A stretch of 35,350 nucleotides of DNA from an uncultured Clostridia bacterium (GCA_934746515.1 CAKVFH010000010.1:1-35350), one strand, 5' to 3'; positions 1 through 8,182 are shown, counted from the first letter of the stretch. Made by a program: numbers and translations. The notes: a model not told the origin generated them from the sequence alone.

Positions 1-428
1 TCAACAGAATAACCCATTCTGTCTGAAAACTGTTCCCACATATCCTTATATTTCCAAACACTTTCGCGGCATTTTTCAATAAATGGTTGAATTCCATAAG
101 CTTCAATATCTTGCTTTCCAGTTGATCCAATCATTTTTTCAACTTCAAGTTCAACAGGAAGCCCGTGTGTGTCCCAACCAGCTTTACGCAAAATATTTTT
201 ACCTTTCATAGTTTGATAACGCAAAAATACATCTTTGATAGTTCTTGTCAAAACATGTCCAATATGTGGTTTTCCATTGGCTGTTGGTGGACCTTCATAA
301 AATGTGTAAGGTTCGCCATTTTTGTTTTTTTCAATCATTTTTTTGATAACTTTGTTATCCTTCCAAAATTTTGCAACATCGCCTTCACGACCCGCAAAAT
401 CAAGTTTTGTGTCAACTTTCTGATACAT
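1..428 (-). CDS. ileS: Isoleucyl-tRNA synthetase, N-terminal part (runs off the left edge)
   Basis: Charges tRNA-Ile with isoleucine in the cytoplasm. Only about 142 N-terminal residues lie in the window. They contain the class I signature PHIGH inside GKPHIGHVLTR, preceded by YTFYEGPPTANG. The segment GWDTHGLPVELEVEK follows; 'WDTHG' rather than 'WDCHG' is typical of the eukaryote-like IleS clade found in many Clostridia. The last visible residues (WEQFSDRMGYSVD) match the start of the CP1 region. The ATG at 428-426 is preceded by AAAGGAG, which sets the start. The upstream region carries a T-box leader with an Ile specifier, which independently supports the assignment. The gene is truncated only by the window edge. 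Confidence 0.95.
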   Translation of the reverse strand, partial: MYQKVDTKLDFAGREGDVAKFWKDNKVIKKMIEKNKNGEPYTFYEGPPTANGKPHIGHVLTRTIKDVFLRYQTMKGKNILRKAGWDTHGLPVELEVEKMIGSTGKQDIEAYGIQPFIEKCRESVWKYKDMWEQFSDRMGYSV

Positions 429-490
429 TATTATTCTCCTTTTTGTTTTTTTATTGAATAATGATGCCTTTCGGGTAAAGTGGACTAAAA

Positions 491-529
491 TAAAAAACCT
501 AGACGAAAATATAAGAACTTTCGTCTAGG
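491..529 (-). terminator. Regulated terminator of the ileS T-box
   Basis: The arms CCTAGACGAAA and TTTCGTCTAGG (498-529) form a long stem, followed on the minus strand by TTTTTT. The 3' arm ending in TTTCGTCTAGG matches the usual T-box terminator architecture. Confidence 0.85.
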
Positions 530-736
530 AAAATCACCACTTATATTTGTATGCACCAACATGCACCACCTTTTTAACGGTCAGTCCCCGTAAACAACTA
601 CTAGAAAATCGTTCGCCGTTTCTGCTCGATTAGTGATACTAAAGTGATTTTACTTGTTTGTTTTCACCAACCACAAACTCTCTGTAAGCTATTATTCACC
701 CAGCGTGTCTAATCTCAAACGCATTTATATTCAACT
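491..736 (-). promoter_or_regulatory. T-box riboswitch, isoleucine specifier (ATC), controlling ileS
   Basis: The minus-strand leader between the promoter and ileS shows T-box landmarks in order. These are AGAGAG followed by GGTTGGTGAAAA (Stem I distal elements, about 661-680), a specifier-loop candidate AGTATCACTAA with ATC (Ile) at 637-635, and a T-box-like motif AAGGTGGTGCATG at 572-560. A terminator hairpin followed by a T run lies at 529-491. In this family uncharged tRNA pairs with the specifier and the T-box to favour the antiterminator, so ileS is read through when Ile-tRNA charging is low. The T-box motif departs from the common AGGGTGG form. Boundaries are approximate. Confidence 0.88.
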
Positions 737-742
737 GATTTA

Positions 743-770
743 ATTATATATTGCCAGAAAACTTTGTCAA
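743..770 (-). promoter_or_regulatory. Promoter of the ileS T-box transcript
   Basis: A consensus -35 TTGACA (770-765) and -10 TATAAT (748-743) are separated by 16 nt on the minus strand. Transcription would start near 736, just before Stem I. The promoter sits downstream of the HipA-like gene's stop codon. Confidence 0.8.
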
Positions 771-805
771 TATTTTTAAGCCATATTTGAACTAATTTTT
801 TTGGT

Positions 806-1927
806 TTATTTGTCAGATTCTTTTCCGTTTTCAACCGACTGTGTTGTTGAGTTTTGCAAATTTGCAGAAGTCTCCACTTGTTCATTTTCTGCTTCCACAC
901 TATCCAAATGCTTAACGAGTTCTTCGGCTGTTTTCAAAATTTGACTTGCATTTTTGTAAATATTATTTATAAATTCAACTGCATGATCGCTGTTTTTTAT
1001 TGATTTTTTCGCAAGTTTGCTGCAATCTGACTCACCTGTTCCATCATCAACAACAAACTGATAAGTTCTGTAAATAAAATCGGCATATTCATTTGGAAAC
1101 TTTTTATAAATATCGGCAACCACATTGAATTTTAAACCATCTTCTTTAAAAGAAAAACATTTTTCCAAATCAAAGTTTGGCGCAGGTCTAAAACTTTTTT
1201 CTTTTTTATTTAAGATAATACCAATATTTCCGTTTCTAAAATCATTATCATTCATCAAGTAAACACGAGTAAGAAGCGAAGAAATAAAATAGCTGTTATA
1301 TTTTGCAATATCGTTTTCATTGAACTTAATGTTTCTCTCTCTCAAATACTTGTCAAGATAGAAATCAATGCATTCAATAACTCTATCCATACCCTTTCTT
1401 GCAAACCACTTGATTTCCATGCCTTCACCAAACGAAATAACTTCACTCAGTTCCACAAAAGTTTCATTTGGTCTCAAAAAGTCAACCGACATAAGATATT
1501 TATCAGATGAATAGTTTGGATACGCCTTATCAATTCTTCTGTTATATGCAACAGGCACGCCAAAATAGTTAAGAATCCTGCTTCCAAACACATCTGCATC
1601 AATTGAGTATTCACTTTCAGGCTCTTTAATCACAACTGAAAAATACTCTGGAATATCCCCTTGTTCAATTTCATTTTTAGTGTAACAAGTTTCGTAAGAC
1701 GAATTTGAATTATTTTTAATTTCTTTTATCAAATCTCTGAAATACATTTTATCTGCGCGAACACACCATTTTGTTGCCTGTCCACCAACCTTGTTTTTCA
1801 CCGAAGTCTCATCAACAAAATCAAAATCTTTAATGCCACGCATTTTTGGAATATAACGCAACTCGTCTTGCTGTGTATCAACAAAACTTTTTAGGTATTC
1901 TTGATAATCTTTATCTTCCATAGCCAT
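806..1927 (-). CDS. HipA-like kinase-fold protein, solitary
   Basis: A 373-residue cytoplasmic protein with no signal peptide. I do not recognise an exact family, but the core resembles HipA-type Ser/Thr kinases. A candidate ATP-binding lysine lies in VVIKEPE (Lys101). A catalytic-loop-like MNDNDFRNGN follows, with Asp227 and Asn232 five residues apart as in HipA. A metal-binding-like APNFDLE has Asp253. The N-terminal P-loop region of HipA is not obvious. The last ~40 residues are polar, Glu/Ser/Asn-rich and probably disordered. No HipB-like antitoxin gene is next to it, which argues against a classical hipBA toxin module. AAAGGAG precedes the ATG at 1927, and a promoter lies just upstream. 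The fold call is inference from motifs; the substrate is unknown. Confidence 0.55.
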   Translation of the reverse strand: MAMEDKDYQEYLKSFVDTQQDELRYIPKMRGIKDFDFVDETSVKNKVGGQATKWCVRADKMYFRDLIKEIKNNSNSSYETCYTKNEIEQGDIPEYFSVVIKEPESEYSIDADVFGSRILNYFGVPVAYNRRIDKAYPNYSSDKYLMSVDFLRPNETFVELSEVISFGEGMEIKWFARKGMDRVIECIDFYLDKYLRERNIKFNENDIAKYNSYFISSLLTRVYLMNDNDFRNGNIGIILNKKEKSFRPAPNFDLEKCFSFKEDGLKFNVVADIYKKFPNEYADFIYRTYQFVVDDGTGESDCSKLAKKSIKNSDHAVEFINNIYKNASQILKTAEELVKHLDSVEAENEQVETSANLQNSTTQSVENGKESDK

Positions 1928-1966
1928 ATCTCATTCTCCTTTGTGTCAAACACTTTTCATGTTACT

Positions 1967-1995
1967 ATTATATCATAACTTTGGTTATATTTCAA
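1967..1995 (-). promoter_or_regulatory. Promoter of the HipA-like gene
   Basis: TTGAAA (1995-1990) and TATAAT (1972-1967) have a 17-nt spacer on the minus strand, about 40 nt before the start codon. Confidence 0.7.
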
Positions 1996-2221
1996 TACTT
2001 GTAAAAAAATTTTTCTTATACAAAAAAATGAACATAACTTTAGAAAATTTCACACCCCATTTTTGTCATTTTGCAATTTTTAAATTTCAGCACGCAAAAT
2101 GATTTTATAAAGAAGTTTTAATTAAGTTTTTTCTTCAAAAACTCCAAGAAATTTTACAAAATGGAACCACAAAATCATCATTGTAATTTTTTCAGTATTC
2201 CCCAAAACACCGCGTAAATTC
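1996..2221. other. Intergenic stretch with no recognised feature
   Basis: This AT-rich stretch lies between the HipA-like promoter and the murC terminator. I see no open frame with a ribosome-binding site, no strong hairpin and no repeat in it. Confidence 0.5.
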
Positions 2222-2260
2222 AAATAAAATAAGGTGTTATGTTTGACATAACACCTTATT
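2222..2260 (-). terminator. Terminator hairpin after murC
   Basis: Perfect 14-bp arms at 2228-2241 and 2247-2260 (AATAAGGTGTTATG and its complement) surround a 5-nt loop, with a T-rich tail on the minus strand. It is almost identical to the hairpin at 3717-3751 on the other side of murC. Both strands have T-rich exits, so it could work in either direction. Confidence 0.75.
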
Positions 2261-2294
2261 TAACATCAAAATTCAATTGTTTTTATAGTTTAGT

Positions 2295-3668
2295 TCAAAA
2301 GAAATTTCTTGCAAGTTTTTCAATGTTACCCGCCCCCAAAACCAGCACCAAATCATTAGGTTTCAAAACACTTTTTGCTTGCTTTATAATTTCCGCATAA
2401 CTGTTAAACAAGAAAACATTTTGATTATATTTTTTTGTTTCAGCGAGAAGATCAGCAGAATTCAAACCAACACTTTCATCTTCCCTTGCAGAGTAAACCG
2501 GAGCAAGAAAAACATAGTCAGAACCAATAAAACTTTTTGCAAAATCTGAAAGCAAGAATTTTGTTCTTGAAAATGTGTGTGGCTCAAAAATTGTGACAAT
2601 TTTTCCATTATCATTTTTCACAAGTTCTTTTGCAGTTTGAATCATTTTCTCAATTTGTGCAGGATGATGGGCATAATCATGATAAACTCGCACTCCGCCC
2701 TGCTCGCAAATTTTTTCACATCTTCTTTTCACACCAGAAAAGTTTTCAATACTTTGTTTTATATCGCAAAAATCAATACCGCAAATAAGCCCCACCAAAA
2801 TGCTAGCAAGCGCGTTCAAAACATTGTGTTCGCCAATTATGTTTAGTTTTACATTTCCAAGATTGCATTTTTCAAACACCGCATCAAATGAAAAATATCC
2901 AGATTTATACTCTTTAATGTTTTTTGCAAAGATATCACAACCGCTATCAAAACCAAATGAAATGCTATTATCAAGCGCAGCTATATCTTCCGAGTTCTTA
3001 TCTTCATTAAAAACTATATTTAATCCGTTTTCCTTTGTTCCCAGTGCATACTTAAAAAATGATTTTTTCACACCTGAAAGCGTTTTAAAATAATCCAAAT
3101 GGTCGCTATCAATATTCAAAATAACCGAAAGGTCTGGTTTCACGAACAAGAAATTGTCCATATACTCACAATTTTCAGTGATAAAAAATTTTTTATTGCC
3201 AACCTTATAATTCGAGTTTATCGATTTAAGCTCTCCGCCAATATGCACCGTTGGTTTAAGCCCAGCCGAAATAAACATTTCACTAATCATTGCGGTGGTT
3301 GTGGTTTTGCCGTGACTGCCCGCAACAGCAATAACAGTTTTATAACCACTTGCAATCATTCCCAAAAGTTCTGCCCTTTTCAAAACAATCAAATGATTGT
3401 CTCTCGCAAACTTTAGCTCTGGGTTGTCTTCATGAATTGCCGACGAGTAAACCACAACATCAGCATTGAGCACATTGTTTTTCGAGTGCCCCAAAAACAC
3501 TTTTATTTTGCTTTTGATTAGCTTCTTAACTTCCGCATTGATTGTTTCATCGGAGCCCTGAACATAAAATCCATCGCGTTTTAAAAACCTTGCAAGTGCA
3601 CTCATGCTTATGCCACCAATGCCAATAAAATGAAATTTTTTACCTTTAAATATTTTTAATTTGTCCAT
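2295..3668 (-). CDS. murC: UDP-N-acetylmuramate--L-alanine ligase
   Basis: Adds L-Ala to UDP-MurNAc using ATP, the first amino-acid step of peptidoglycan precursor synthesis in the cytoplasm. The 457 residues are normal for MurC. The N-terminal Rossmann domain has FHFIGIGGISMSALA (from residue 13). The central Mur ligase domain has the P-loop GSHGKTTTT (117-125). The form TENCEYMDNFL followed by ILNIDSDHLDYF is typical of Bacillota MurC. The C-terminal domain has HDYAHHP and EPHTFSRTK. The start fits the family, but there is no Shine-Dalgarno site; a weak -10 (TAGCAT) sits 6 nt before the ATG, so the message may be leaderless. It is flanked on both sides by sister hairpins. Confidence 0.96.
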   Translation of the reverse strand: MDKLKIFKGKKFHFIGIGGISMSALARFLKRDGFYVQGSDETINAEVKKLIKSKIKVFLGHSKNNVLNADVVVYSSAIHEDNPELKFARDNHLIVLKRAELLGMIASGYKTVIAVAGSHGKTTTTAMISEMFISAGLKPTVHIGGELKSINSNYKVGNKKFFITENCEYMDNFLFVKPDLSVILNIDSDHLDYFKTLSGVKKSFFKYALGTKENGLNIVFNEDKNSEDIAALDNSISFGFDSGCDIFAKNIKEYKSGYFSFDAVFEKCNLGNVKLNIIGEHNVLNALASILVGLICGIDFCDIKQSIENFSGVKRRCEKICEQGGVRVYHDYAHHPAQIEKMIQTAKELVKNDNGKIVTIFEPHTFSRTKFLLSDFAKSFIGSDYVFLAPVYSAREDESVGLNSADLLAETKKYNQNVFLFNSYAEIIKQAKSVLKPNDLVLVLGAGNIEKLARNFF

Positions 3669-3716
3669 AGTCTAATGCTATTCAAAAACAAAAGTTTTTG
3701 TGAACAACAAGCACAT

Positions 3717-3751
3717 AAAAATAAGGTATTATGTCAAACATAACACCTTAT
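3717..3751 (-). terminator. Terminator hairpin after the COG2509 gene
   Basis: 13-bp arms at 3721-3733 and 3739-3751 surround a 5-nt loop. The single mismatch becomes a G-U pair when read on the minus strand, which supports function for the upstream minus-strand gene. TTTTTATG follows. The stem is the same as that after murC, but the loop is its reverse complement. Confidence 0.75.
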
Positions 3752-3785
3752 TTTATCAGTATTTACACAAGATTTTGCGGTTTTA

Positions 3786-5390
3786 TTATTTTTGCAAACT
3801 CATCAAAAATTCAGCTGTTTTTTCAGCAATTTTCAAGCCGTCTGCACCGCTTGAAGTGATGCCACCAGCATATCCCGCACCTTCTCCAGCAGAATATAAT
3901 CCTTGCACTCCATTTGAAAGATTTTCATCTCTAACAATCTGCACTGGTGCGCTTGATCTTGTTTCTACACCAATTAGCAAATTGTCATCATCTGCAAAAC
4001 CTTTAACCTTTCTATCCAAAAGTGGAAGTGCTTCCCTTAAGCTCTCTGTTGCAAAAGCTGGCAAACATTTTGAAAGGTCGGCAAAGGTCACATTTGGTTT
4101 GTAACTCGAGCAAACCTTTTGCGTGCTAGAATCAAAATCAGACTTTTTACTAGCCAAGAAGTCTTTAACCTTCTCTGCTGGCGCATTATAGTTTTTGCCA
4201 CCAAGTTCAAAAGCTAACCTTTCATACCTGTGCTGAAATTTCACACCGTCCAAAACATCGCCATTATCATAGTCTTCCGGATTCACATTAACAAGCACTG
4301 CCGCATTTGCATTTTTGCCGTCTCTTGCATGATAACTCATACCATTTGTAACAATTGAATCTTTATCGCAAGAAGATGCAACCACAACCCCGCCCGGACA
4401 ATTACAAAATGTAAAGACACTCCTGCCACTATCAAGATGCACAGCAAGTTTATAGTTTGATGCTGGCAAGTTCTTATTTTCTTCGCCGTATTGAGCAATG
4501 TTAATCATTTCTTGATTTTGCTCAATTCTAACACCTATTGCAAAAGGCTTTTGCTTTAATTCTATTTGTTTTTTCTTCAAAAGTTCATAAACATTGCAAG
4601 CGCTATGTCCAACCGCCAAAATCACCGCTTCTGTCTCAATTTTAATCCGTTCATTTGTCACTAAATTTTTAGCTGAAACACTGCAAATCCTGCCGTTTTT
4701 CTCTTCAAAATCAACAAATTCTGTGTTAAACAGAACTTTTCCACCAAGCCCTTCAATTGTTTTTCGAATATTTGTAACAACTTCTTTCAAATTATCACTG
4801 CCAATGTGTGGCGCATAAGAGTAAAAGATTTCACTTGGTGCGCCAGCAAGCACAAATTCATTGATAACCTTTTTTGTTTGCGCATTCATAACATTCGATG
4901 CAAGTTTTCCGTCTGAAAATGTCCCTGCACCACCTTCACCAAATTGCACATTTGATTTTTCATTCAAAACTCGATTTTTCCAGAATTCATCAACATCTTT
5001 TTGTCTTTCATAAACAGACTTACCCTGTTCCAAAATAATTGGTTTGAAGCCTTTTTTAGCGAGATATAAACCAGCAAACATTCCAGCTGGTCCAAATCCA
5101 ACAATAACTGGAGATTTTCCCAAATATCCCATATTTTCAACTTCAATTCCATTATGATCAACAACAACATCGTTGCATTTAGAAACTTTTTTCTCTGCGT
5201 TTTTCTTAAGTTTTACGGCAACATTCAGTTTTTTGACAATATTTGGCTTTTGTCTTGCATCCAAACTTTCTCTGACAATATCAAATTCTTCAATTTCATC
5301 AGCAAAAACGCCATACTTTTTGCGCACAGCATCAAAAATATCGCTTTTTTTATAATCAAATTTAACTTTTAGTTCGGTTAATAATTTCAT
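3786..5390 (-). CDS. FAD-dependent oxidoreductase of the COG2509 type
   Basis: A 534-residue predicted flavoprotein of a widespread uncharacterised family. The FAD dinucleotide-binding motif is VIVGFGPAGMFAGLYLAKKG, after a ~100-residue N-terminal domain that includes KSDIFDAVRKKYG. Family motifs follow: NVQFGEGGAGTFSDGKL, CNCPGGVVVAS, and a C-terminal YSAGEGAGYAGGITSSGADG that closes the FAD site. The physiological substrate is unknown. I chose the ATG at 5390 rather than the upstream in-frame ATG because a perfect TATAAT lies 6 nt before it (5402-5397). There is no Shine-Dalgarno site, which suggests a leaderless transcript. It is monocistronic by its own terminator. Confidence 0.88.
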   Translation of the reverse strand: MKLLTELKVKFDYKKSDIFDAVRKKYGVFADEIEEFDIVRESLDARQKPNIVKKLNVAVKLKKNAEKKVSKCNDVVVDHNGIEVENMGYLGKSPVIVGFGPAGMFAGLYLAKKGFKPIILEQGKSVYERQKDVDEFWKNRVLNEKSNVQFGEGGAGTFSDGKLASNVMNAQTKKVINEFVLAGAPSEIFYSYAPHIGSDNLKEVVTNIRKTIEGLGGKVLFNTEFVDFEEKNGRICSVSAKNLVTNERIKIETEAVILAVGHSACNVYELLKKKQIELKQKPFAIGVRIEQNQEMINIAQYGEENKNLPASNYKLAVHLDSGRSVFTFCNCPGGVVVASSCDKDSIVTNGMSYHARDGKNANAAVLVNVNPEDYDNGDVLDGVKFQHRYERLAFELGGKNYNAPAEKVKDFLASKKSDFDSSTQKVCSSYKPNVTFADLSKCLPAFATESLREALPLLDRKVKGFADDDNLLIGVETRSSAPVQIVRDENLSNGVQGLYSAGEGAGYAGGITSSGADGLKIAEKTAEFLMSLQK

Positions 5391-5396
5391 GGCTTG

Positions 5397-5402
5397 ATTA
5401 TA
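5397..5402 (-). promoter_or_regulatory. -10 element placed for a leaderless start
   Basis: TATAAT ends 6 nt before the ATG at 5390 on the minus strand, so transcription would begin at or within 1-2 nt of the start codon. The -35 region is only T-rich and not clear. Confidence 0.55.
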
Positions 5403-5465
5403 CATCAATTTTTTGGAAAATAAAAGTAAAAACAAAATTTAACGCACGAATTTGCCTAAAAATTT

Positions 5466-5498
5466 GCAACAAAAAAGGCATGCAAATTTTGCACGCCT
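5466..5498 (-). terminator. Terminator after spoVG
   Basis: The arms AGGCATGC and GCACGCCT (5476-5498) surround an A/T loop, with one position that is G-U on the minus strand. TTTTTTG follows on that strand. Confidence 0.8.
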
Positions 5499-5526
5499 AA
5501 ATAGTTTTTATAACTAGAGTAGAAAA

Positions 5527-5802
5527 TTACTCTGCATCAGCACTATTTTTTGCTTCATCAAAAGCTTTCAAAACGATATCTTTAATCATTTCTCTAGTTT
5601 CTGTGTTTAATGGATGAACGATATCTTTGAATTCGCCATCTGGTGTTTTTCTGCTTGGCATTGCGATAAAGTACCCTTCATTGCCTTCGATAACTTTGAT
5701 GTCATGAACAACAAAGCAATCATCAATAGTGATTGAAGCACTAGCTTTAATTTTGCTCTTGTCAGTTTTAACAATGCGCACTCTTACATCTGAAATTTTC
5801 AT
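5527..5802 (-). CDS. spoVG: SpoVG family regulator
   Basis: A 91-residue protein that matches SpoVG end to end: MKISDVRVRIV at the start, SITIDDCFVVHDIKVIEG, GYFIAMPSRKTPDGEFKDIVHPLN, then a C-terminal helix. SpoVG proteins are small nucleic-acid-binding regulators conserved in Bacillota, including non-sporulating species, and act in sporulation, cell-envelope and virulence control. AAGGAG precedes the ATG. A perfect 9-bp inverted repeat in the leader (5828-5847) could be an operator or a regulatory stem. The gene has its own terminator and follows the terminator of galU, so it appears to be a single-gene unit. Confidence 0.97.
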   Translation of the reverse strand: MKISDVRVRIVKTDKSKIKASASITIDDCFVVHDIKVIEGNEGYFIAMPSRKTPDGEFKDIVHPLNTETREMIKDIVLKAFDEAKNSADAE

Positions 5803-5827
5803 AATTTCTGCTCCTTAAATTTAAGTT

Positions 5828-5847
5828 ATTGTCTAATTTTAGACAAT
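5828..5847. promoter_or_regulatory. Perfect inverted repeat in the spoVG leader
   Basis: ATTGTCTAA and its exact complement TTAGACAAT are separated by TT. It lies between a possible -10 (TATAAA, about 5854-5859, minus strand) and the spoVG ribosome-binding site, a position typical of a repressor operator or a leader stem-loop. Confidence 0.5.
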
Positions 5848-5865
5848 TTAATTTTATATCATACA

Positions 5866-5893
5866 TAAAAAAATAGCAAATAAAATTTGCTAT
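5866..5893 (-). terminator. Terminator after galU
   Basis: ATAGCAAA (5873-5880) and TTTGCTAT (5886-5893) form a stem, followed on the minus strand by a run of seven T. Confidence 0.85.
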
Positions 5894-5918
5894 CTTTTAA
5901 AATTTAATAAAATGTTGG

Positions 5919-6830
5919 TTATTTTAACTCATCTTTGTGTTCAACAACAAACATATTTGCACTTGCGTAGCCATTTTCGCTTCCGCAATCAAAGTAGTTT
6001 CCTGTAAACAAACACATTGAAGCCAAGCCGTCTTGAGCCATGTTTTGCAAAACATCGGTCATGTTATATTCCCCATTTGGTCTTGGATTTGCCTTGAAAA
6101 TTCTATCAAAAAATTCTTTATTCAAAACATATCTACAGAAACCCATAATATTGCTTGGTTCAGTTCCTGTGGCTGGTTTTTCAATGATATCAAGCATTTT
6201 AGCACCCTTTCCGCCAGCAACTTCATCACCAATAACCATTGATGAATACTTATACATAACTTCTCTTGGAAGCTCTTTTCCATAAACCACAATGTCGCCT
6301 GTTGCATTGTAAACATCAATAACTTCCTGTGTCATTGATTTTCCGTCAAGGTAGAAGCACAAATCGTCGCCGTTTAAAACAACAAATGGGTCATCTTTTG
6401 CCCAATCTTTTCCTGCATTGATAGCAATTGCTGAACCGCGCTCGCCAAGAGCAGAGTTTTTATATGTTTCGCCGTCATAAGTGAATGTTTCATCATCTTG
6501 ATTTACATAGGTTATCTTAACCTTGCTCATAATATCATTATATTTTGCAAGCATTCCCATTTTGCCGTCAGATTCAATTTTATTCAAATATTCTTGGCTT
6601 GGTGTAAGGAAATTTTTGAAACTCTCTTCTTTAAGTTTGTTTCCAACAACCAAAATATCATCAACACCAGCCTTAACCAAATCTGCAATATGATACATCA
6701 TGATTGGCATATTTCCAATTGGAAAAAGTTCCTTTGCCAAGCATAATGTTGCTGGTAAAAATCTAGTTCCAAGACCGCCTGCCAAAATCATAGCTTTTTT
6801 TACTTGTTTTTTATTTTCTAATTTTTCCAT
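5919..6830 (-). CDS. galU: UTP--glucose-1-phosphate uridylyltransferase family (GalU-like)
   Basis: A sugar-nucleotide pyrophosphorylase expected to make UDP-glucose (or a related NDP-sugar) from UTP and the sugar phosphate, for envelope glycans. The 303 residues are standard. The nucleotide-binding motif is AMILAGGLGTRFLPAT (residues 13-28), followed by KELFPIGNMPIMMYHI. FVVLNGDDL carries the metal-binding Asp, EKPATGTEPSNIMGFCRYVL is the sugar-site region, and GEYNMTDVL and NYFDCGSENGY close the fold. Several motifs deviate from textbook GalU (for example KELFPIGN in place of KEMLPI-D and ERGSA in place of GLGHA), so the exact sugar is inferred. SD TGGGGA precedes the ATG. It sits downstream of the MFS gene with no clear terminator between. 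Confidence 0.85.
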   Translation of the reverse strand: MEKLENKKQVKKAMILAGGLGTRFLPATLCLAKELFPIGNMPIMMYHIADLVKAGVDDILVVGNKLKEESFKNFLTPSQEYLNKIESDGKMGMLAKYNDIMSKVKITYVNQDDETFTYDGETYKNSALGERGSAIAINAGKDWAKDDPFVVLNGDDLCFYLDGKSMTQEVIDVYNATGDIVVYGKELPREVMYKYSSMVIGDEVAGGKGAKMLDIIEKPATGTEPSNIMGFCRYVLNKEFFDRIFKANPRPNGEYNMTDVLQNMAQDGLASMCLFTGNYFDCGSENGYASANMFVVEHKDELK

Positions 6831-6931
6831 AAAATCCCCACTTTTTAAAAATTACAAATACATTTTATCACACGCAAATAAAATATAAAAATCATTGCAC
6901 AATTTTGTTATAAAAGTTATTTCTAATGATT

Positions 6932-8182
6932 TTAATCTTCTGTTATAACACATTTTTTAAATTTTCTTTCATACACCGCAACCACAACATTCATTGCAGA
7001 AACCAGCAAAATACTCGCACCACAAAGCACTTTCATAAGCACAATCAAGCCATTTTTATCAAGCCCAGCACTAATAAGACCCACAATTGCCATAAGTCCA
7101 AAAATCACCGCTCTGGAAATTCCCATTGAAAGTTCAATCGCACACTGAAATTCAGCAATGCTGTCATACATATCAAATTTCTTTATGATAAGATTTCTAA
7201 CAACATCATAGCCATAAACATACAAAACAATAGACAAAGTGTAACAAGCGGTATAAGCGATTACAGTTGCTTTATTGATATTAACAATAAGAATGGCTGT
7301 GGCAATAACCGGAACAATCGCAGAAATGTAATAAATCAACCCACGACCACCAATCTTTGTCTTTTTTTTAAAGACTATAACCAAAATCATTGCTAGGATT
7401 GCAAACACACTTGTCAGCACACCCAACGAAAAGTTTGAGTCAAACGAAATCATAATTAAAATTGTGTTAAGTGGTGCAACAACCGCCGCAAAACCATATA
7501 TTGCCGCAATAATCACCTGCCGAACAATAAGTTTTTTCTTTTCTTTTTCGAGTTTATTTGTCGCGTTAGAAAATTCTTTAAACGAAAACGATGAGTTTTC
7601 AGGTCTCTTTGATTTAATGAAAATTGAGCTGATAAGTTGCGCACCAACCATAACCAAAATAATTATCGCGCAAATTCTAAACGACTCGCCATCAATGATT
7701 TTTCCAAGAATTAGCGGAATGATAATATTAACGGCTTTTTCAACCAAAAACTGATCAAGTGAATATCTCCCCACTGCGTGTTTTGAAACAAGCTCATTTT
7801 TCATAAGATTATAGCTCGTCCAATAGCAAGCTTCAGAAAATCCATGCAATGCACCAGCCAAAACAACGAATTTTGCAAGGTCTTTGCCAAGAAAAACCAC
7901 GCATAAAATAAACACACCCCTAACCAAAATCGCCATTCTATAGAAAGTGACTCTGTCGGTTTTGTCAATTATTGTTGAGATTAAATAGTAAAATATCGTC
8001 ATCACAAAATAATTTGAACAATAAAACAAACCGATATTTAAAATATAGTTTGTTGATATTGAATAAATATACGAAATCAAGAATGTGCTAACGAACACAG
8101 AAACCACATTATTCAGTCCATGCGTCACAAGCATTGCCTTATTCATTGGTTTCAATTTTGTTTTATCATTGGTTTGAGTCAT
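6932..8182 (-). CDS. Major facilitator superfamily transporter
   Basis: A 416-residue integral membrane protein with about 12 hydrophobic segments in two halves, separated by a charged central loop (KSKRPENSSFSFKEFSNATNKLEKEKKK). Between segments 2 and 3 the sequence STIIDKTDRVTFYR resembles MFS motif A. The substrate cannot be read from the sequence. The divergent promoter pair at 8203-8281 separates it from the SPFH gene. GGGAGAG precedes the ATG at 8182. No strong terminator is seen before galU, so the two may be cotranscribed. Confidence 0.85.
   Translation of the reverse strand: MTQTNDKTKLKPMNKAMLVTHGLNNVVSVFVSTFLISYIYSISTNYILNIGLFYCSNYFVMTIFYYLISTIIDKTDRVTFYRMAILVRGVFILCVVFLGKDLAKFVVLAGALHGFSEACYWTSYNLMKNELVSKHAVGRYSLDQFLVEKAVNIIIPLILGKIIDGESFRICAIIILVMVGAQLISSIFIKSKRPENSSFSFKEFSNATNKLEKEKKKLIVRQVIIAAIYGFAAVVAPLNTILIMISFDSNFSLGVLTSVFAILAMILVIVFKKKTKIGGRGLIYYISAIVPVIATAILIVNINKATVIAYTACYTLSIVLYVYGYDVVRNLIIKKFDMYDSIAEFQCAIELSMGISRAVIFGLMAIVGLISAGLDKNGLIVLMKVLCGASILLVSAMNVVVAVYERKFKKCVITED

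Noticed and set aside
806..1927. A hipBA toxin-antitoxin operon
   Set aside because: No helix-turn-helix HipB-like gene lies on either side, and the gene has its own promoter directly upstream.
2577..3416. Plus-strand open frames opposite murC (and similar frames opposite other genes)
   Set aside because: They have no ribosome-binding sites, low-complexity translations and lie wholly antisense to clear genes.
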